From UBA6019 sp036570145 (GTDB lineage Bacteria > Chloroflexota > Dormibacteria > Dormibacterales > Dormibacteraceae), in assembly GCA_036570145.1 (NCBI GenBank), contig DATCPJ010000090.1, positions 1 to 8,233 of the forward strand: a stretch of 8,233 bases of DNA, given 5' to 3'. A program made the position numbers and the translations under genes. Of the stretch, positions 5,811 through 8,233 are shown piece after piece (position 1 is the stretch's first letter; each line of letters begins with the position of its first letter). The notes beneath the pieces were generated by a model. It was not told the origin of the DNA. It ran no database searches and saw only the letters and a program-made list of their open reading frames with translations.

Positions 5811-7879
5811 AGCCGTTGGGCGCGGTGCGCTTCGGCATCGACATCGGCGGCACCTTCACCGATCTCGTCGCGATCCAGGACGGCCGGGTGATCGGCATCG
5901 AAAAGGTCCTGACCACACCTGAGGATCCGTCGATCGCGGTCGCCGAGGGCGTCCGCGTCCTGCTCGCCCGGACCCTTCCGGACCAGGTCGCCGAGGTCGT
6001 GCACGGAACCACCCTCGTGCCCAACGCGCTGATCGAGCGCAGGGGCGCCCTCACCGCGCTGCTGACGACGAGGGGATTCCGAGACACTTTGGAGATGCGG
6101 CGGGAGCACCGCTACGACCTCTATGACCTGGGCATCCGACTGCCCGAGCCGCTGGTTCCCCGACGCCGGCGGTGGGAGGTCAGCGAGCGGATCCTCGGCG
6201 ATGGGACGGTCGACATCGAGATCGACCTGGCGGAGGTCGAGTCGCTGGCTGCTCGGGCGCTGGACGAAGGCATCGAGGCGATCGCGATCTGCTTCCTGCA
6301 CTCCTATCGCAACGCCCTCCACGAGCAGGCCGCCGCAGAGGTGATCCGGCGTGTCGCGCCCTCGATTCCGGTATCGATCTCATCCGACGTGGTTCCCGAG
6401 ATCGGCGAGTACGTCCGCACCTCGACCACGGTTGCGAACGCCTACGTCCAGCCCACCGTCGATCGCTACCTCGCGGCCATCGAAGACAACCTGCGATCGG
6501 TCGAGATCTGCGCGCCGATGCACGTGATGCTTTCCTCGGGTGGCCTGACCGACGTCGAGTCGGCGCGTCAGCACGCGATCCGGATGAGCGAGTCCGGACC
6601 GGCTGCCGGTGTCATCGCCGCCGCCTACATCGGTCGCCGCGCCGGCCACCCCGACGTGCTCGCCTTCGACATGGGTGGCACGACCGCCAAGGCGTGCCTC
6701 ATCGAGGGCGGAGCTCCGCTGATCGCCCGCCAGCACGAGGTTGCGCGGGTGGACCGATTCCTGAAGGAGAGCGGCCTGCCGATCCGAACCTCGGTCGTCG
6801 ACCTGATCGAGATCGGCGCCGGCGGCGGCAGCATTGCCCGGGTCGGCGAGTTCGGCCTCCCCAAGGTGGGGCCGCGGAGCTCGGCGTCGGTCCCCGGCCC
6901 AGCCTGCTACGCGAGGGGCGGCACCGAGCCGACGGTGACCGACGCGGACCTTCTCCTCGGCTACCTGGACCCGGAATTCTTCCTGGGCGGCGCCATGCGA
7001 CTCGAAAGCGGCCTGGCCGCGACCGCCATCGGCGCGATCGCCGGCGAGCTGCAACTGTCCGTCCTCGAGGCGGCGGCAGGCATTCACCGGGTCGTGAACG
7101 AGAACATGGCGGCGGCCGCCCGGATGCATGCCATCGAGCGCGGTCGCGACCTTCGCGGCTTCACCCTGGTCGCGACCGGCGGTGCCGGCCCAGTCCACGC
7201 CTGGGGTGTCGCCAAGAGCCTTGGTGTGAAGCGGATCATCTTTCCGCCCTCAGCCGGAGTTGCGTCGGCGATCGGGATGCTGGTCGCACCGCCCGCCTTC
7301 GACTTCTCGCGCAGCAAGCCGAGCCTGCTTGCCGAGGTGGATTGGGAAGAAGTGCTGGCCGAGCTTGGCGACATGCGCGCCCAGGGCATGCAGCTCCTCG
7401 CCCGGGTCGGGGTGGCCGCCGACGATCTGCGGGTGGTGGTCCAGGCGGATCTCCGCTACCACGGCCAGGGCGAGCCGACGACGGTCGACCTCGGAAGCGA
7501 GCTCCGACCCGCCGGGGCATCCGACCACGTCGCACGCTGCTTCGAGAAGGAGTACGTGACCATCTTCGGGCGGCTCCCCGAGGGAGTGGAGGTGGAGGTG
7601 CTCACCTGGCGGCTGCGGATGGAGGGAGCCTGGCAGTCGGTGGATGCCCCGGCAAGCGCTGGAGCCACCCGAAAGCTGAAGGGGAGACGGCCGATTTATT
7701 CGGAAGAGCAGGGAGACGTCGTCGAAGCCGACGTGATCGACCGCTACGCCCTTGGGCCTGGGGACGTCGTCCACGGTCCGGCCGTCGTGGAGGAGCGCGA
7801 GTCGACTGTCGTCATCGGCGTCGGCGGCGTGGCCACAGTGGACGCTGAGCTGAACCTGGTGGTGGCGGCAGGTGAGTAG
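5807..7879 (+). CDS. hyuA: Hydantoinase/oxoprolinase A subunit (HyuA; acetone carboxylase beta-like)
   Basis: A 690-residue, full-length protein. The N-terminal Hydant_A_N domain carries the ASKHA phosphate-binding loop DIGGTFTD at 12-19 and HGTTLVPNALIERRG at 66-80. The central hydantoinase_A domain has MSESGPAAG at 260-268, a second phosphate loop DMGGTTAK at 288-295, GAGGGSIA at 337-344, GPACY at 364-368 and GGAGPVHAW at 458-466. A C-terminal beta-rich domain follows from about residue 500. With HyuB this family forms ATP-dependent ring-opening enzymes (N-methylhydantoinase, 5-oxoprolinase) or, with an extra subunit, acetone/acetophenone carboxylases; HyuA is the ATP-binding, substrate-phosphorylating part. 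The TTG start at 5807 overlaps the SDR stop as TTGA. GTG 5825 would give MRFGIDIGGTFTD, a very typical N-terminus, so the true start is uncertain. The stop overlaps hyuB by 8 bp. Substrate unknown. Confidence 0.93.
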   Translation: MKPLGAVRFGIDIGGTFTDLVAIQDGRVIGIEKVLTTPEDPSIAVAEGVRVLLARTLPDQVAEVVHGTTLVPNALIERRGALTALLTTRGFRDTLEMRREHRYDLYDLGIRLPEPLVPRRRRWEVSERILGDGTVDIEIDLAEVESLAARALDEGIEAIAICFLHSYRNALHEQAAAEVIRRVAPSIPVSISSDVVPEIGEYVRTSTTVANAYVQPTVDRYLAAIEDNLRSVEICAPMHVMLSSGGLTDVESARQHAIRMSESGPAAGVIAAAYIGRRAGHPDVLAFDMGGTTAKACLIEGGAPLIARQHEVARVDRFLKESGLPIRTSVVDLIEIGAGGGSIARVGEFGLPKVGPRSSASVPGPACYARGGTEPTVTDADLLLGYLDPEFFLGGAMRLESGLAATAIGAIAGELQLSVLEAAAGIHRVVNENMAAAARMHAIERGRDLRGFTLVATGGAGPVHAWGVAKSLGVKRIIFPPSAGVASAIGMLVAPPAFDFSRSKPSLLAEVDWEEVLAELGDMRAQGMQLLARVGVAADDLRVVVQADLRYHGQGEPTTVDLGSELRPAGASDHVARCFEKEYVTIFGRLPEGVEVEVLTWRLRMEGAWQSVDAPASAGATRKLKGRRPIYSEEQGDVVEADVIDRYALGPGDVVHGPAVVEERESTVVIGVGGVATVDAELNLVVAAGE

Positions 7880-8233
7880 ACAGGAGGAGAGCGGGAAGGT
7901 CGACCTGGTCACGCTCGAGATCCTCTGGAACCGCCTCATCGCCGTCACCAATGAGCAGGCCGCGGCCCTGATGCGAACGTCGTTCACGCCCATCGTCAGG
8001 GACATCGGAGACCTCTCGGCGGCGGTGTTCGACATCCGGGGCCAGATGCTGGCCCAGGCGACCACCGGCACGCCCGGGCACATCAACTCGCTGGCGAGCG
8101 GCATGCACCACTTCCTCGAGCGCTTTCCCAAAGAGACCCTCGAGCCTGGTGACGTGCTGATAACGAACGATCCCTGGATGACCTCCGGCCAGCTCAACGA
8201 CCTCTCAGTCGTGACCCCGGTGTTTCACGGCGG
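7872..8233 (+). CDS. hyuB: Hydantoinase/oxoprolinase B subunit (HyuB), 5' part, cut by window end
   Basis: The reading frame from GTG 7872 is open to the end of the window, giving 120 residues of a protein usually about 500-600 long. It matches the start of Hydantoinase_B: VTLEILWNRL near 13-22, EQAAALMRTSFTP at 28-40, GDLSAAVFD at 46-54, PGHINSL at 68-74, and PGDVLITNDPW at 92-102 with SGQLND at 105-110 and VVTPVFHGG at the cut end. HyuB carries the hydrolytic or carboxylation chemistry on the intermediate phosphorylated by HyuA. The start overlaps the hyuA stop by 8 bp. A strong purine run, GGAGGAGAG at 7882-7890, lies inside the first codons, but no in-frame ATG, GTG or TTG follows at a useful distance, so GTG 7872 stands. 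Gln107 occupies the place of His in the GxHxxD pattern of many relatives. Confidence 0.92.
   Translation, partial: MSRQEESGKVDLVTLEILWNRLIAVTNEQAAALMRTSFTPIVRDIGDLSAAVFDIRGQMLAQATTGTPGHINSLASGMHHFLERFPKETLEPGDVLITNDPWMTSGQLNDLSVVTPVFHG

Noticed and set aside
6172..7848. Long open frame on the plus strand inside hyuA in another frame
   Set aside because: Arg/Gly/Pro-rich shadow of a GC-rich gene; the hyuA frame has all family motifs.
1..8233. Possible mobile element, CRISPR array, defence or phage system
   Set aside because: No transposase, integrase, regular repeat array, nuclease or phage protein is visible; every recognised gene is metabolic or regulatory.

Overview
The window is GC-rich bacterial DNA with G/C-dominated third codon positions, GTG/TTG starts and several starts without a Shine-Dalgarno sequence. 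This fits a high-GC soil or sediment bacterium, with Actinomycetota or Chloroflexota the most natural guesses. There is no rRNA, tRNA or phylogenetic marker to settle it. All recognisable genes belong to small-molecule (organic acid, amide or lactone) catabolism plus one regulator. I see no mobile element, CRISPR array, phage gene or defence system.

Layout. (1) 1-1663 holds a divergent pair: a beta-hydroxyacid dehydrogenase of the 3-hydroxyisobutyrate / tartronate-semialdehyde reductase family on the minus strand (C-terminally short) and a COG3618 TIM-barrel amidohydrolase on the plus strand. Only 28 bp separate them, with overlapping -10-like hexamers. (2) 1664-2469 is mostly intergenic around one small minus-strand gene, a stand-alone COG1433 (NifX/NifB C-terminal-like) protein. 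That gene has a strong ribosome binding site and a long hairpin just after its stop. (3) 2470-3812 is a two-gene plus-strand operon: a methylisocitrate lyase-like member of the isocitrate lyase/PEP mutase superfamily and a GlcG/HbpS (DUF336) protein, joined by an ATGA overlap. (4) 3966-8233 is a regulator-operon unit: a minus-strand LysR regulator and, divergently, an SDR dehydrogenase, a HyuA-type subunit and the start of a HyuB-type subunit, the last three overlapping end to start. A CGAT-N11-ATCG LysR-type box lies between regulator and operon.

How it may work together (inference). The LysR protein probably controls the SDR-hyuA-hyuB operon, whose HyuAB product would be an ATP-dependent ring-opening hydrolase or carboxylase-type enzyme. 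The SDR would oxidise or reduce a hydroxy/keto group on the same substrate. The lyase would split a branched 2-hydroxy di- or tricarboxylate, with the GlcG-like protein as a small partner of unknown role. The amidohydrolase/dehydrogenase pair would open a lactone and handle a semialdehyde or hydroxyacid. No substrate can be named from sequence alone. I find no clearly undescribed system. The points most worth checking are the lyase-GlcG coupling, the orphan COG1433 gene, the LysR box, the overlapping divergent promoter and the active-site variants.
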